Shown: positions 43,009 to 52,329 of the stretch, piece after piece
How the letters are laid out: the number at the start of each line of letters is the position of its first letter
How positions within the stretch are numbered: the stretch's first letter is position 1
Position numbers and translations under genes: made by a program
The notes under the pieces: generated by a model
Database searches by the model: none
The model's input: the letters and a program-made list of their open reading frames with translations, nothing else
What the model was told of the DNA's origin: nothing
NCBI RefSeq assembly: GCF_033446685.1
Contig: NZ_JAWQLY010000002.1
Coordinates: 248,001 to 312,000, forward strand
Source: Modicisalibacter sp033446685
GTDB lineage: Bacteria > Pseudomonadota > Gammaproteobacteria > Pseudomonadales > Halomonadaceae
Length of the DNA: 64,000 nucleotides
Reading direction: 5' to 3'

Positions 43009-43797
43009 ATGTTGTTGTCTTTTCTGTACTTTGCATTGGTGGGCGGCGTCGCGGGGTTCGTGGCCGGGTTGTTCGGCATCGGCGGCGGCGTGGTCATCGT
43101 CCCCGCGCTGCTCTTTGCGTTTGCCCAGCAGGGCATCGATGCCTCGGTCATGACCCACATGGCCATCGGCACGTCGCTGGCGACCATTACCGTGACCGGC
43201 TCCTCGTCGGCATTCGGCCATTGGCAGCGCGGCGGCGTCGCCAAGCCACTGCTGGTTCGGTTGCTCCCGGGGTTGATCGCCGGCGCGGTCCTGGGCGGCA
43301 TGTTGGCGAGCGTGCTTCCGGCCGCCCAGTTGCAGACGCTGTTCGGCCTGTTCCTGATCCTGCTGGCGCTGCGCTTGCTGTTTTCCCGCATGCCGACCGC
43401 GGCGGGCGAGCGTGCCGGTGGGCTGCAGACGACGGCCGCCGGCACGGTGATCGGCGCATTCTCGGCGCTGTTCGGGGTCGGCGGCGGCGTGCTCAGCGTG
43501 CCCTGGCTGCTGCGCAGTGGGGCGAGCATGACCCGGGCCATCGGCACCTCGGCGGCCTGTGGCATTCCCATCGCGGCGTTCGGCGCATTGACCTTCGTGG
43601 TGACCGGCTATCGCCACGCGGCGCTGCCGGACTACGCCAGCGGTTTCCTCTACTGGCCGGCCTTCCTCGGCATGGTGCTGTGCAGCGTGCCGGCCGCCAG
43701 GCTCGGCGTGGCCGCCGCCCACCGGCTACCGGCCGGCCTGCTCAGAAAGCTTTTCGCCCTGGTCATCATGCTGGTGGGACTCAAGATCCTGCTCTGA
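43009..43797 (+). CDS. TauE/SafE family sulfite/anion exporter
   Basis: A 262-residue membrane protein with about eight helices in two related halves, each opening with the family repeat: GLFGIGGGVVIVPALLFAFA near residue 22 and ALFGVGGGVLSVPWLL near 155. The family exports sulfite, sulfoacetate or other small anions. It follows the GntR gene by 48 bases on the same strand. A contribution to the malonate system is possible but unsupported. The RBS is poor. Confidence 0.88.
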   Translation: MLLSFLYFALVGGVAGFVAGLFGIGGGVVIVPALLFAFAQQGIDASVMTHMAIGTSLATITVTGSSSAFGHWQRGGVAKPLLVRLLPGLIAGAVLGGMLASVLPAAQLQTLFGLFLILLALRLLFSRMPTAAGERAGGLQTTAAGTVIGAFSALFGVGGGVLSVPWLLRSGASMTRAIGTSAACGIPIAAFGALTFVVTGYRHAALPDYASGFLYWPAFLGMVLCSVPAARLGVAAAHRLPAGLLRKLFALVIMLVGLKILL

Positions 43798-43987
43798 AAA
43801 AAGTGCCGAGCCCCGAAGAACAGACACTCAGGTCTGTCGTCAATGGCTGGCCCGGCATGAGTAAGCGCCGGCCGAAACCTGCGACTCGCTAGGCTTTAGA
43901 GGCGGTTCCCGTTAGCGTTTTACCGGGCTGTCGCTGCCAACTAGGCTCATAGGTAATTCCAGATTAACGCAAGCACCGGAGGCTGAA

Positions 43988-45190
43988 TTGACGGACACCT
44001 ACCGCACGCAAGGGCCGATCATCAATTCTCTGCTGGATACCGATTGGTACAAGCTCACGATGATGCAGGGGGTTCACCACAAGTACCCCAATGCCAGCGT
44101 GACGTGGGAATTCCGCTCTCGCAACGCGGAGGATCTGGCGCCTTACGTCGATGAGATACGAGCGCAGATCGATTATTTGGCAACGCTGAGATTGACCAGA
44201 GAGGAGTCGGCCTATCTGAGCTCCTTTCCTTACCTGTCGCCGGATTTCATTCGCTTTCTGGAGCTGTTTCGCTTCAGTCCGGAATACGTCGTCGTCGGCA
44301 TGGATGGCAGCGACCTGTGTATCGTCATAGACGGGCCCTGGTCGCATAGCATCCTCTACGAGATCGTCATATTGGCGATCATCAGCGAGATACGTAATCG
44401 GGTCCTGTTTCCCGAGGTGACCATCGATCAGGCAGTGACGCAGTTGCATGCAAAGCTGGACACGCTGCGTCGTAACTACTCGCCGGAACAGCTCGAGGGA
44501 TTCAATCTGGCCGATTTCGGGACTCGCCGGCGACTTTCCCAGCCCGTTCAGGAAGCCATCATCGACGTACTCGGGCAGCAGTTCCCGGGTAATTTCGTTG
44601 GCACCAGCAATGTGGATATCGCCCGTCGGCACGGTCTTTCACCGATGGGCACCATGGCTCATGAGTGGGTCATGGCACACCAGCAACTGGGCAGCCGGCT
44701 GATCGACAGCCAGCGAGCCGCGCTGGAAGCCTGGGTTCAGGAGTATCGAGGGTATCTGGGCGTTGCCCTGACCGACACCATCACGCTCGATGCGTTTCTG
44801 AACGATTTCGACCTGTACTTTGCCAAGCTGTTCGATGGGCTGCGTCACGACAGCGGCGACCCCATGGTCTTTGCCGACAAATGCATCCGCCACTACGAAG
44901 GGCTAGGCATCGATCCCATGACCAAGACGCTGATATTCAGCGATGCCCTGACTTTCGATCGGTCCATGGAGATCAAGACGGCACTGCAGGGCAGAATCAG
45001 GACCAGCTTCGGTATTGGTACGAGCCTGACGTGCGATGTGCCAGGGCTCAAGCCGCTGAATATCGTCATCAAGATGGTCTCATGCAACGGCCAGCCGGTC
45101 GCCAAGATTTCCGATGAGCCGGGAAAGACCACATCGCGCAATGCCGATTACGTCAGCTATCTGAAGAGTGTCTTCGGTGTAACGCATTGA
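43988..45190 (+). CDS. pncB: Nicotinate phosphoribosyltransferase
   Basis: A 400-residue enzyme of the NAD salvage (Preiss-Handler) pathway making nicotinate mononucleotide from nicotinate and PRPP. Landmarks are SLLDTDWYKLTMMQ at the N-terminus, ADFGTRRRLSQPVQ, GTSNVDIARRHGLSPMGTMA with the His autophosphorylated in this family, and FGIGTSLTCDV. It starts with TTG at 43988, supported by GGAGG just upstream and by the family N-terminus. The 190 bases before it hold no gene. Confidence 0.93.
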   Translation: MTDTYRTQGPIINSLLDTDWYKLTMMQGVHHKYPNASVTWEFRSRNAEDLAPYVDEIRAQIDYLATLRLTREESAYLSSFPYLSPDFIRFLELFRFSPEYVVVGMDGSDLCIVIDGPWSHSILYEIVILAIISEIRNRVLFPEVTIDQAVTQLHAKLDTLRRNYSPEQLEGFNLADFGTRRRLSQPVQEAIIDVLGQQFPGNFVGTSNVDIARRHGLSPMGTMAHEWVMAHQQLGSRLIDSQRAALEAWVQEYRGYLGVALTDTITLDAFLNDFDLYFAKLFDGLRHDSGDPMVFADKCIRHYEGLGIDPMTKTLIFSDALTFDRSMEIKTALQGRIRTSFGIGTSLTCDVPGLKPLNIVIKMVSCNGQPVAKISDEPGKTTSRNADYVSYLKSVFGVTH

Positions 45191-45395
45191 ATCGGCATGG
45201 AGCTGGCGATAGAAGTCGCCATCGATGCGCAGGAAGCTTCCGGGCGCGCAGCGACTATGAACAAACTCCAAGTAATTCAGGCTCCGTTAATACTGTTTGT
45301 TTAGCGATTGCTAAAAAATAGGCCTTAGTCTTAGATGCTGCTCTGCAGCAGAAAAATGTATTATATTGAGGACTCACCTAATCAGGAGCGTCCTC

Positions 45396-45533
45396 ATGAA
45401 TACTTATTCTGCTATTGTCCGCCCGGTTGATGCCCAGAGTCTGCAATTCGATCCGGAGGTTCTTAAGTTCTGGGCTGATCAGGCGCTAACCCAACGTGCC
45501 GCTTTCGATACTGTCGCCGCTTATCTAGGCTGA
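45396..45533 (+). CDS. 45-codon small ORF
   Basis: An ATG at 45396 with CAGGAG eight bases upstream opens a 45-residue protein (MNTYSAIVRPVDAQSLQFDP, then EVLKFWADQALTQRAAFDTV and AAYLG). It has no signal peptide or membrane segment; residues 20-43 should form an amphipathic helix. The AT-rich 200 bases before it would suit a promoter. No family is recognised. Support is the ribosome site and protein-like composition only. Confidence 0.5.
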   Translation: MNTYSAIVRPVDAQSLQFDPEVLKFWADQALTQRAAFDTVAAYLG

Positions 45534-45546
45534 GCATAGGGATACT

Positions 45547-45897
45547 TCACCAGGGCAGCATGGACGGCATCATGCGCGTGTAAAGATTGAGTATGATCCA
45601 CAACGTGCCGCCGACCATGATGACGAGAATAAGCGTGGTGAAGAGTATCAGGTGCAGGTCTTCACGCTTTTGCCTGGCTAACGAGACATGCAGGAAAAAG
45701 CGAAAGTGCACGACGACTTGTATCAATGCGCAAGCCCCGATCACCGACCACTGAGTCACCGGTGTCAGGTCGCTCCAGGCGACGATCGCAAACGGGGTCA
45801 GCGTCAATATCAGCGCGAGTACATAACCGATCACGTACGAACGCAGTTCACTTGAGCGCTCGCTTTTCTGCTGTTCTGACAAGTCCTGGCGTGTCAT
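45547..45897 (-). CDS. cyoD: Cytochrome bo3 ubiquinol oxidase subunit IV
   Basis: A 116-residue, three-helix membrane protein. SYVIGYVLALILTLTPFAIV and VVVHFRFFLHVSL are typical CyoD segments. It is last of the cyoABCD operon and overlaps cyoC by four bases. No cyoE (haem O synthase) follows, so that function must be encoded elsewhere. Confidence 0.93.
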   Translation of the reverse strand: MTRQDLSEQQKSERSSELRSYVIGYVLALILTLTPFAIVAWSDLTPVTQWSVIGACALIQVVVHFRFFLHVSLARQKREDLHLILFTTLILVIMVGGTLWIILNLYTRMMPSMLPW

Positions 45898-46517
45898 ACG
45901 AGCCCTCCCAAGTAGACGACCGAGAAGATTCCGATCCAGACGATATCCAGGAAGTGCCAGAGAATGCCGAGGCGCAGTAGCCCGGTCTTTACTCCGGTAT
46001 CCAGGCCATGGACGGCTATCTGACCGAGCAGCGTCAGCAACCAGAGGCAGGCGCCGGTCACGTGAAGGCCATGCAGCGAGACCAGCGCATAGAAGGCGGA
46101 AAGAAAACCGCTACGGCTCGGCACGCCGTCTTTTGCCGCCATCAGATGAAAATCGTGCAGCTCGAGACCGACGAAGGTGAGCCCAAGCGCCAAGGTGAGC
46201 ACCAGCCAGCCGAGTAGCCGCCCCTTGGTTCGGCCATACTTGAGCGAGAGCGAGGCCATGCCGAAGGTAAAGCTGCTGGCCAGCAACAGCATCGTTTCGA
46301 GAAAGGCGCTCTTGATCTCGAAGAGTTCATGGGGGCCCGGCCCGCCGGCCATGCCGCCCAACATCACGACATACGTGGCGAACAGCAACGCGAAGGTGAT
46401 GAGGTCGCTCATCATGAACACCCAGAAGCCGAACACCAGGCTTTCGCTGGCGTTGTTGGCTTCCTCGTGCATGTCGCCGAGATTGAGCCCCGGGTGTCTG
46501 TTGATCCTGGCAGTCAT
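45894..46517 (-). CDS. cyoC: Cytochrome bo3 ubiquinol oxidase subunit III
   Basis: A 207-residue five-helix subunit. The ATG at 46517 has GGAAGGAG upstream and overlaps the cyoB stop by four bases. LVFGFWVFMMSDLITFALLF and LHDFHLMAAKDGVPSRSGFL are CyoC hallmarks, and SLHGLHVTGACLWLL is the conserved His-containing helix. Confidence 0.93.
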   Translation of the reverse strand: MTARINRHPGLNLGDMHEEANNASESLVFGFWVFMMSDLITFALLFATYVVMLGGMAGGPGPHELFEIKSAFLETMLLLASSFTFGMASLSLKYGRTKGRLLGWLVLTLALGLTFVGLELHDFHLMAAKDGVPSRSGFLSAFYALVSLHGLHVTGACLWLLTLLGQIAVHGLDTGVKTGLLRLGILWHFLDIVWIGIFSVVYLGGLV

Positions 46518-48619
46518 TGCACGGCTCCTTCCACGGGGGGCACCGCAAGGCCCTGGTTGGCCGTGTCGCGCTCGTCGGCGCGCTTGATGGCCTGGGCGTG
46601 GGCCACCTGATCGAGCCAACGCTCATGAGTGCGGCGGACCTCGTCGGCGCCAATGATCCGCGTGGTACGACGCACGAAGCTACGCCCGATCAGCGCTGCC
46701 AGACCGATCAGCCCGCCGCCGATCACCAGCCACCACATGTACCACACCAGGCCGAAGGCCATCAGAAAGCTGACGACGGCTAGAATTGGCCCCAGCGCGC
46801 TGTTGGCGGGCATTTCGATATTGGCGTAGCTCTTCGGTCGCTGGTAGGCCTGGCCGCGGTCCTTCTCGCTCAGGAAGGGGTCGCGGCTGGCGATCTGGGG
46901 GATCACCGGGAAGTTGTATTCCGGCGGGGGCGAGGACGTCGACCACTCGAGACTGAATCCATCCCAGGGGTCGCCGACGGGTGCCGCATAGTCGGATCGC
47001 CGGCGAATGCTCACGCCGAGCTGCATGACCAGGCTGAACAGGGCGAACAGGACCACCAGCGCGCCGACGCCGGCGATGATGGTCCACGGCAGGTACGCCG
47101 GCTCGAAGAACGCGACCTTGCGCCGTGGCATCCCCAGCAGTCCCAGCGCATAGAGCGGAAAGAACGCCAGTATGAAGCCGATGATCCATGAATAGGCGGC
47201 GCGGTAACCCCAGCGTTCGTTGAGGCGAAAGCCGAAGGCCTTGGGAAACCAGAAGTTGTAGCCGGCCAGCATGCCGAACAGCATCCCCGGGACCAGCATG
47301 TTGTGGAAATGCGCTATCAGGAACAGCGTGTTATGGACCTGATAATCGATGCTCGGATTGGCGAGTATGATGCCCGTCAGCCCGCCGATGACGAACAGCA
47401 TGATGAAGCCGATCGCATAGACCATGGGAATGGTCAGGCGTATCCGGCCTCGATACATCGTCAACATCCAGTCATAGACTTTCACGCCGGTGGGTATGCC
47501 TATCAGCATGGTGGCTATACCGAAGACGGCGTTGACGCTGGCGTCCTGCCCCATGGTGAAGAAGTGGTGCAGCCATACGGTGAAGGAGAGTGCCGAGATG
47601 CTGATGGTGGCGATAACCAGGGTCTTGTAGCCGTAGATGCGCTTGCCCGAGAAGGTCGAAAAGACCTCGGAGAACACCCCGAACGCGGGCAGGATGAGGA
47701 TATAGACCTCGGGGTGACCGAACGCCCAGAACAGGTTGACGTAGTTCATCATGTTGCCACCGAGATCGGTGGTGAAGAAGTGGAAGTCCAGGTAACGATC
47801 GAGCGCCAGCAGGGCGGTCGCCACGGTGAGCGGGGGCATGCCGAAGATCATCAGGATCGCCGTGGTCAGGGCCGTCCAGCAGAACAGCGGCATGCGCATG
47901 AGATGCATGCCCGGCGCGCGCTTCTTGTAGATCGTCACCGCGAAGTTGATGCCGGTCATCGTCGAGCTGAGCGTCGACAGCGTGACCGCCCAGATCCAGT
48001 AATCGACCCCCGCACCGGGACTGTAGGGACTTTCGGTGAAGGGTGGATAGCCACTCCAGCCGCCGGTGGAAAACGGCGTTAGCACCAGCGAGACCATGAC
48101 CAGCGCGGCACCGGCCGCGGTAAGCGCGAGACTGATCGAGTTCATCACCGGAAAAGCCAGATCGCGGGCGCCGATCTGTAGCGGCATGATGTAGTTGATG
48201 AGCCCGGTGAGAAACGGCATGGCCATGAAGAAGATCATGATCGTGCCGTGGGTGGTGAAGAACTCGCCGAAATGCTCGGGCGACAGGAAACCGCCTTCCA
48301 GCCCCACGCTCTGCTGGGCGCGCATGAATACGGCTTCGATGATCGCCCGGGCGAGCATGACGAAAGCGACCACGATGAACATGATGCCGATCTTCTTGTG
48401 ATCGACGCTGGTCAGCCATTCGCTCCACAGCATGCGCCATTTGCCGAACCAGGTGATCAGGATCACCAGCGCTAGCGCACCGAACACGACCAGGGACGCG
48501 GCGCCGGTGACGATCGTGCCGTTGATGATGTTGAACGTCGTCGGTTCCTGGAGCATCTCCCAGAAGGGCAGGGCATCCCAGCCGAGCCTGCCGAGAAGGA
48601 TATCCAGAAGATGGCTCAT
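46514..48619 (-). CDS. cyoB: Cytochrome bo3 ubiquinol oxidase subunit I
   Basis: A 701-residue haem-copper oxidase core, longer than E. coli CyoB (663) because of an extended C-terminal tail after about residue 650. Haem/CuB ligands are in FFMAMPFLTGLINYIMPLQI (low-spin haem His region), FWAFGHPEVYILILPAFGVF (His-Pro-Glu-Val-Tyr cross-link), and the histidines of VWLHHFFTMG and LFLIAHFHNMLVPG. It transfers electrons from ubiquinol to oxygen and pumps protons. Overlaps with cyoA and cyoC are four bases each. Confidence 0.96.
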   Translation of the reverse strand: MSHLLDILLGRLGWDALPFWEMLQEPTTFNIINGTIVTGAASLVVFGALALVILITWFGKWRMLWSEWLTSVDHKKIGIMFIVVAFVMLARAIIEAVFMRAQQSVGLEGGFLSPEHFGEFFTTHGTIMIFFMAMPFLTGLINYIMPLQIGARDLAFPVMNSISLALTAAGAALVMVSLVLTPFSTGGWSGYPPFTESPYSPGAGVDYWIWAVTLSTLSSTMTGINFAVTIYKKRAPGMHLMRMPLFCWTALTTAILMIFGMPPLTVATALLALDRYLDFHFFTTDLGGNMMNYVNLFWAFGHPEVYILILPAFGVFSEVFSTFSGKRIYGYKTLVIATISISALSFTVWLHHFFTMGQDASVNAVFGIATMLIGIPTGVKVYDWMLTMYRGRIRLTIPMVYAIGFIMLFVIGGLTGIILANPSIDYQVHNTLFLIAHFHNMLVPGMLFGMLAGYNFWFPKAFGFRLNERWGYRAAYSWIIGFILAFFPLYALGLLGMPRRKVAFFEPAYLPWTIIAGVGALVVLFALFSLVMQLGVSIRRRSDYAAPVGDPWDGFSLEWSTSSPPPEYNFPVIPQIASRDPFLSEKDRGQAYQRPKSYANIEMPANSALGPILAVVSFLMAFGLVWYMWWLVIGGGLIGLAALIGRSFVRRTTRIIGADEVRRTHERWLDQVAHAQAIKRADERDTANQGLAVPPVEGAVQ

Positions 48620-49638
48620 TGAACTTTCTCCTTCTTGAACGGAACGATGGGCGCGCCGGCCGGCGCCTCGAGCGTGGCGGGTATATTCTCGGCTGCCATG
48701 GCGGCGGGCTCGGAGGCCAGCAGGGCCTGGACGACCAGTGGCCCATCGACGATGGCCTCGAACAGCCCCTCGGGCACGTGCGAGAAGCGGATCAGACCAT
48801 CGGAAGCCTTGCCGTTTAACGCCCGTTCCGCCTCACGAAGCGTGCTGTGATGCTTGAAGATCGCATAATGCTCGCTACCCATCGGAATGCCTGCTTCACG
48901 CGTTGCCTCGACGAAATCGTTGAACGTCTGCGGCTCGAGGGCCTCGGCGGTGAAGCGCTGCTCGTGAAAGTGCTTGCCGTTGTACTGGGCGTTCTGGCCG
49001 CGAAACGCGCCCGGTCCATCCGCCGCCAGGTGCAATCGGGTGACCATGTTGTTCATGGCGTAGATCTGGCTACCCAATGCCGGCACGAAGAATGACTGCA
49101 TTACCGTAGTCGAGGTCAGCTCGAGGGCCAGTGGGCGGTCGGCGGGAAAGACCAGCTTGCCTGCGGTGGCGATGCCCTGCTCGGGATAGATGAAGAGCCA
49201 TTTCCAGTCGTAGCCCACGACCTGGACGCGCAACGGCTCCTTGGCGGAGGGCAACGGCTGGTATGGATCGAGTTCATGCGTCGCCGTCCACAGCACATAG
49301 CTCAGGACGGCCACGATCAGAAAGGGCAGCCCCCAGATGAGCCACTCCATCTTCTTGGAGAACGTCCAGCGGGGACGATAGACGGCCGTACCGCCGTAGC
49401 GATAGCGCCACACCAGCCAGGGCGTGAGTACGATGACCGGCAATACCACGACCATCGACAGCGCCACTACGAACCAGTAGTGACTGCGTTGTGCCGCAGC
49501 GACAGGCCCTTGTGGATCCAGGAAACCCAAGTGCTCACCACTGCATCCCGTGAGCGTGGCGAAGATGAGCAACAGCAGGCCAGCGTAGCAACCCCGCGCG
49601 GGATGAACCGGCCATACGGGTCGGCCATGACTCTTCAT
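48616..49638 (-). CDS. cyoA: Cytochrome bo3 ubiquinol oxidase subunit II
   Basis: A 340-residue lipoprotein subunit: lipobox LLLLIFATLTGCSG, two membrane helices, then the periplasmic cupredoxin-like domain (RVQVVGYDWKWLFIYPEQGI; VMQSFFVPALGSQIYAMNNM). The stretch HFHEQRFTAEALEPQTFNDF replaces the CuA-binding loop of cytochrome c oxidases, as in quinol oxidases. It is the first gene of cyoABCD. Confidence 0.95.
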   Translation of the reverse strand: MKSHGRPVWPVHPARGCYAGLLLLIFATLTGCSGEHLGFLDPQGPVAAAQRSHYWFVVALSMVVVLPVIVLTPWLVWRYRYGGTAVYRPRWTFSKKMEWLIWGLPFLIVAVLSYVLWTATHELDPYQPLPSAKEPLRVQVVGYDWKWLFIYPEQGIATAGKLVFPADRPLALELTSTTVMQSFFVPALGSQIYAMNNMVTRLHLAADGPGAFRGQNAQYNGKHFHEQRFTAEALEPQTFNDFVEATREAGIPMGSEHYAIFKHHSTLREAERALNGKASDGLIRFSHVPEGLFEAIVDGPLVVQALLASEPAAMAAENIPATLEAPAGAPIVPFKKEKVQ

Positions 49639-49713
49639 AGGATTTCCTCAGCTAGGAGCCGAGTGGCTATGGGGCATTTTGGACAGGAAAACATGTAATG
49701 ACGGAGGACAGCC

Positions 49714-49902
49714 ATGGCGCCTATGCGTGATCTATCGGTGTATCTCCGAGCCGAGTCGCCAGGCGAAGCCCTCGCTGCCCGCTTCCGAGCGCTTGAAAAT
49801 AGGCAGGAACAGCTGGCGACCTCGACCCGATACAGATTTGAATGGTGTTGTGGCTCAGCGTCCAGCGCAGATGCCACGGGCCGGACCCTGATCAGGCAAT
49901 GA
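49714..49902 (+). CDS. Doubtful small ORF, 62 codons
   Basis: The ATG at 49714 has a good GGAGG-type site (ACGGAGGACAGCC), and the product (MAPMRDLSVYLRAESPGEAL, then AARFRALENRQEQLA) could form one helix. The C-terminal half has low-complexity composition. It is in the gap between cyoA and a convergent small gene. It may be a real small protein or a chance frame. Confidence 0.3.
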   Translation: MAPMRDLSVYLRAESPGEALAARFRALENRQEQLATSTRYRFEWCCGSASSADATGRTLIRQ

Positions 49903-49910
49903 GCCAGTTA

Positions 49911-50234
49911 TCACCCGTCTCGACGCGCCGAATCGGCCTCTTCCGAGGCGTCGTCGATATGACGCTTCCTTTCCTTCTGTTCACTCGCCTGGGCGCCTGG
50001 CACAGGCGTCTGGTCGATCGAGGTGTTATGCCCCGGCGTATTGCGTGAGTCGCGGGATTTCTCATTATCGACATTGGCATCAGGCCGATAAACTTCAGCG
50101 TCTTGCCCTTTCGTGGGCTGAGCTTCGGCTGCTCCTTCGGGCCTGTCCTTGTCAACGAGGCGACGGCTCTTTTCCCTTTCGGTAGAGCGCTTGCCGTCTG
50201 CGCTACCCGCATCCTTTCCATTGGATTCCGACAT
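49911..50234 (-). CDS. Small, highly charged, probably disordered protein
   Basis: A 107-residue hydrophilic protein starting at ATG 50234 with AAGGAAG upstream; upstream frame extension lacks a ribosome site. Composition is dominated by Asp, Glu, Lys, Arg, Ser and Gly (MSESNGKDAGSADGKRSTER; RHIDDASEEADSARRDG), with no hydrophobic core. Such proteins occur among desiccation and salt-stress functions, and the next genes are stress-related, but no family is recognised. Confidence 0.6.
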   Translation of the reverse strand: MSESNGKDAGSADGKRSTEREKSRRLVDKDRPEGAAEAQPTKGQDAEVYRPDANVDNEKSRDSRNTPGHNTSIDQTPVPGAQASEQKERKRHIDDASEEADSARRDG

Positions 50235-50615
50235 GATTCTTCCTTGTTGCAACTCGGCAAGAGACTCTAGAAGGGTAGTATCCGAATTGCCGAAAGGGCA
50301 AGTGCCGAGAGTGGCGAGGGCCCCTATATGAACCGTCATTTCAGAACGAGACGACCCCGGGCCATTGGGTGGCAAGGTTCGATGAAAGACATTGAAAAGT
50401 TTGCGATATGATAAGTTAATACCTTAAGAATTTTAAGAATTCACTTTGTTTGAACGGCCTTCAATGCATATAAACGGTCTCCACATGGCTGTACATAATC
50501 GCGGTTAAAAAAGATGCTTTTTGACATTTTTGTTATGTGGCTCGTTATTTACGGTGAGCCGCGTGGGCAGCATTTATCAATGCTGTTCACGTAAGTCAGG
50601 CTAAAAGGAGAGCCA
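50235..50615. other. AT-rich non-coding region
   Basis: No gene is supported on either strand. The part from about 50400 to 50600 is AT-rich (TTAATACCTTAAGAATTTTA) and probably holds the promoter of the small secreted-protein remnant that follows. Confidence 0.4.
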
Positions 50616-50812
50616 GTGTTCAAGAAACGACTCATCACAACAGCCGTCTCGATTGCACTCAGCAAGCGCGGGGCCTTGAGTCGAAAGGAAAACAGAACCT
50701 CAGGCTAATTTCTGCCCTAGGCTTAAACCAGCAGCTTCTGTTCAGTGGAAGCCAAGGTGGCCAGCGCCAGGGTGGTCAGCAGGAACAGGAAGAGGAAGAC
50801 GGCTTGTTCTAA
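50616..50812 (+). pseudogene. Frameshifted small secreted protein
   Basis: GTG 50616, behind AAAGGAG, opens a signal-peptide-like start (VFKKRLITTAVSIALS) that stops after 30 codons. One frame over, a continuous reading QNLRLISALGLNQQLLFSGS, then QGGQRQGGQQEQEEEDGLF, runs to a stop at 50812, 13 bases before a strong terminator. One indel between about 50665 and 50700 would join them into a roughly 65-residue Gly/Gln/Glu-tailed protein. No family is recognised. Confidence 0.45.
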
Positions 50813-50825
50813 AAGCCGAACGTTT

Positions 50826-50857
50826 AAAAGCAGCCGGCGCTATGTCGGCTGCTTTTT
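50826..50857 (+). terminator. Rho-independent terminator
   Basis: AAAAGCAGCCG and CGGCTGCTTTT form an 11-base perfect stem, ending in T5. It shows that a plus-strand transcript exists upstream, most simply the small secreted-protein remnant. Confidence 0.88.
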
Positions 50858-51010
50858 ATGGGGATTCGTTAACTAACAATCCTTGCTACACCTCTAACCT
50901 TGCATGGTTATGCGATTATTGACTTCATGGTCTCGTTCCGGCGACTTATCGTTAAGTGCGGTTCGCTTGGCTGTCGTCAGCTTTCAGCGGCGAGCTGAGC
51001 GACTCACAGA

Positions 51011-51042
51011 CAAAAACTGCCCGCCAGGTTACTGGTGGGCAG
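51011..51042 (-). terminator. Manganese catalase terminator
   Basis: CTGCCCGCCA pairs with TGGTGGGCAG (51017-51042), followed on the minus strand by a T5 run. It lies 19 bases past the catalase stop. Confidence 0.88.
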
Positions 51043-51060
51043 TTGATATAGATGCAAGGA

Positions 51061-51996
51061 TTATTCGTACTTGCTCCACTGATTGGCGCCATTAGGAACG
51101 GCGTCCTTGATCTGCTTGCTTCTGGTCTTGCTGATTTCCTTGCTCTTCTTGTCAGCTTCCTCCTCGGTTCTCGCTCCTTCGCCCGGCTGCTGATCCAGCA
51201 GCCCGTTGGTGGAGTTCACCAGGCTCTGCGGATCGTCCACATACTGCCAGGGCTCGCCCAGCAGCGGGCTTTCACCTTCGTTCCATGGACCTTTCGCTTC
51301 CTCTCCCTTGGACATGTTGAAATACAGGTTGCTGTACCGCGGATCGCCCTGCATGACGCCCGGCGGGAAATTGGGTTCCAATGTGGCGAGTGCGGCTTCG
51401 AACATCTGCTGGTGAGCGATCTCGCGTGTCATCAGGAATTGCAGCGTTTCCTTGACCGCAGGATCGTTCGTGAACTGCATCAGATATTCATAGACGATCT
51501 TGGCACGCGACTCTGCAGCGATATTCGAGCGCATGTCGACCGTAGGATCGCCATTGGCGTCGACATAGGAACCCGACCAGGGCACCCCCTGGCTATTGGT
51601 AAGCACGGGGCTGCCGCCACTCAAAGCCAGGAACTGCGGATTGACCAAGGCTTCATGGATCATGCTTTCTTTCTCGGCCTTCCCGCCACCGACAAGCTGC
51701 ATTATCTCGGATTGCTCAGAAATATCCTTGAGTTCACCGTTAACGCCGTTGAGCAGCATCTGGATGGTTGCGCCGACGATTTCCAGGTGACTGAACTCTT
51801 CAGTGGCAATGTCCATGAGCATGTCATACTGCTTGGGGTAGGGCTGGCGTACAGAAAAAGCCTGAATGAAATACTGCATTGCCGCCTTGAGTTCGCCATT
51901 CATCCCACCGAACTGTTCGAGAAGCAAACTAGCGAACTTGGGGTCCGGGCCAGATACTCGAGCGTTGAATTGCAGCTCCTTTGCATGATGGAACAT
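51061..51996 (-). CDS. Manganese-containing catalase
   Basis: A 311-residue non-haem catalase with a ferritin-like four-helix bundle around a dimanganese centre. Ligand positions are visible as Glu35 (GGMNGELKAAMQY), Glu67 and His70 (TEEFSHLEIVG), a second pair in AAESRAKIVYEYLMQ, and His in MTREIAHQQMFEAAL. The C-terminal 45 residues are charged and probably disordered. It degrades hydrogen peroxide and stands at the head of a stress-gene group. Confidence 0.94.
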   Translation of the reverse strand: MFHHAKELQFNARVSGPDPKFASLLLEQFGGMNGELKAAMQYFIQAFSVRQPYPKQYDMLMDIATEEFSHLEIVGATIQMLLNGVNGELKDISEQSEIMQLVGGGKAEKESMIHEALVNPQFLALSGGSPVLTNSQGVPWSGSYVDANGDPTVDMRSNIAAESRAKIVYEYLMQFTNDPAVKETLQFLMTREIAHQQMFEAALATLEPNFPPGVMQGDPRYSNLYFNMSKGEEAKGPWNEGESPLLGEPWQYVDDPQSLVNSTNGLLDQQPGEGARTEEEADKKSKEISKTRSKQIKDAVPNGANQWSKYE

Positions 51997-52329
51997 AAAG
52001 TTCCTCCTTCTTCGATTTTTGATTTCGCTACCGTCGTGTGCCCTTGTTTAGCGTAGACACAGGGCTTGGTTTTTTAAATGGAAAATGAAGGCAAAGAGTT
52101 TAACCTAAATTTAAATTATCTCCGACGACAATGCTGGGCTGTACCGATAAATCGGCCATGATAGGTGTTGCTTCGCAGTATGCTGATAAAAGTTAATAAC
52201 ATGAGTTAATGGCTAGGCCGTGTTTATCTACTACCTTACTAAATGCTGGGCAGGATGCCTCAGCGCGAAGTTGTAAACTTCTTTGATTGTGGTCGATAAG
52301 CCCTGCAAGGGGCTGCCAAGGAGGCGGTA
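51997..52329. other. Divergent promoter region, catalase and DUF892 genes
   Basis: 333 bases without a gene. It is AT-rich near 52085-52130 (TTTAACCTAAATTTAAATTA). Both flanking genes point outward, so it should hold two promoters; no clear operator was found. Confidence 0.5.

Noticed and set aside
42120..43892. 590-codon plus-strand ORF
   Set aside because: Overlaps the GntR and TauE/SafE genes in another frame; Arg/Gly/Pro rich with no domain.
47303..48082. Plus-strand ORF inside cyoB
   Set aside because: Pure shadow of the conserved oxidase subunit I.
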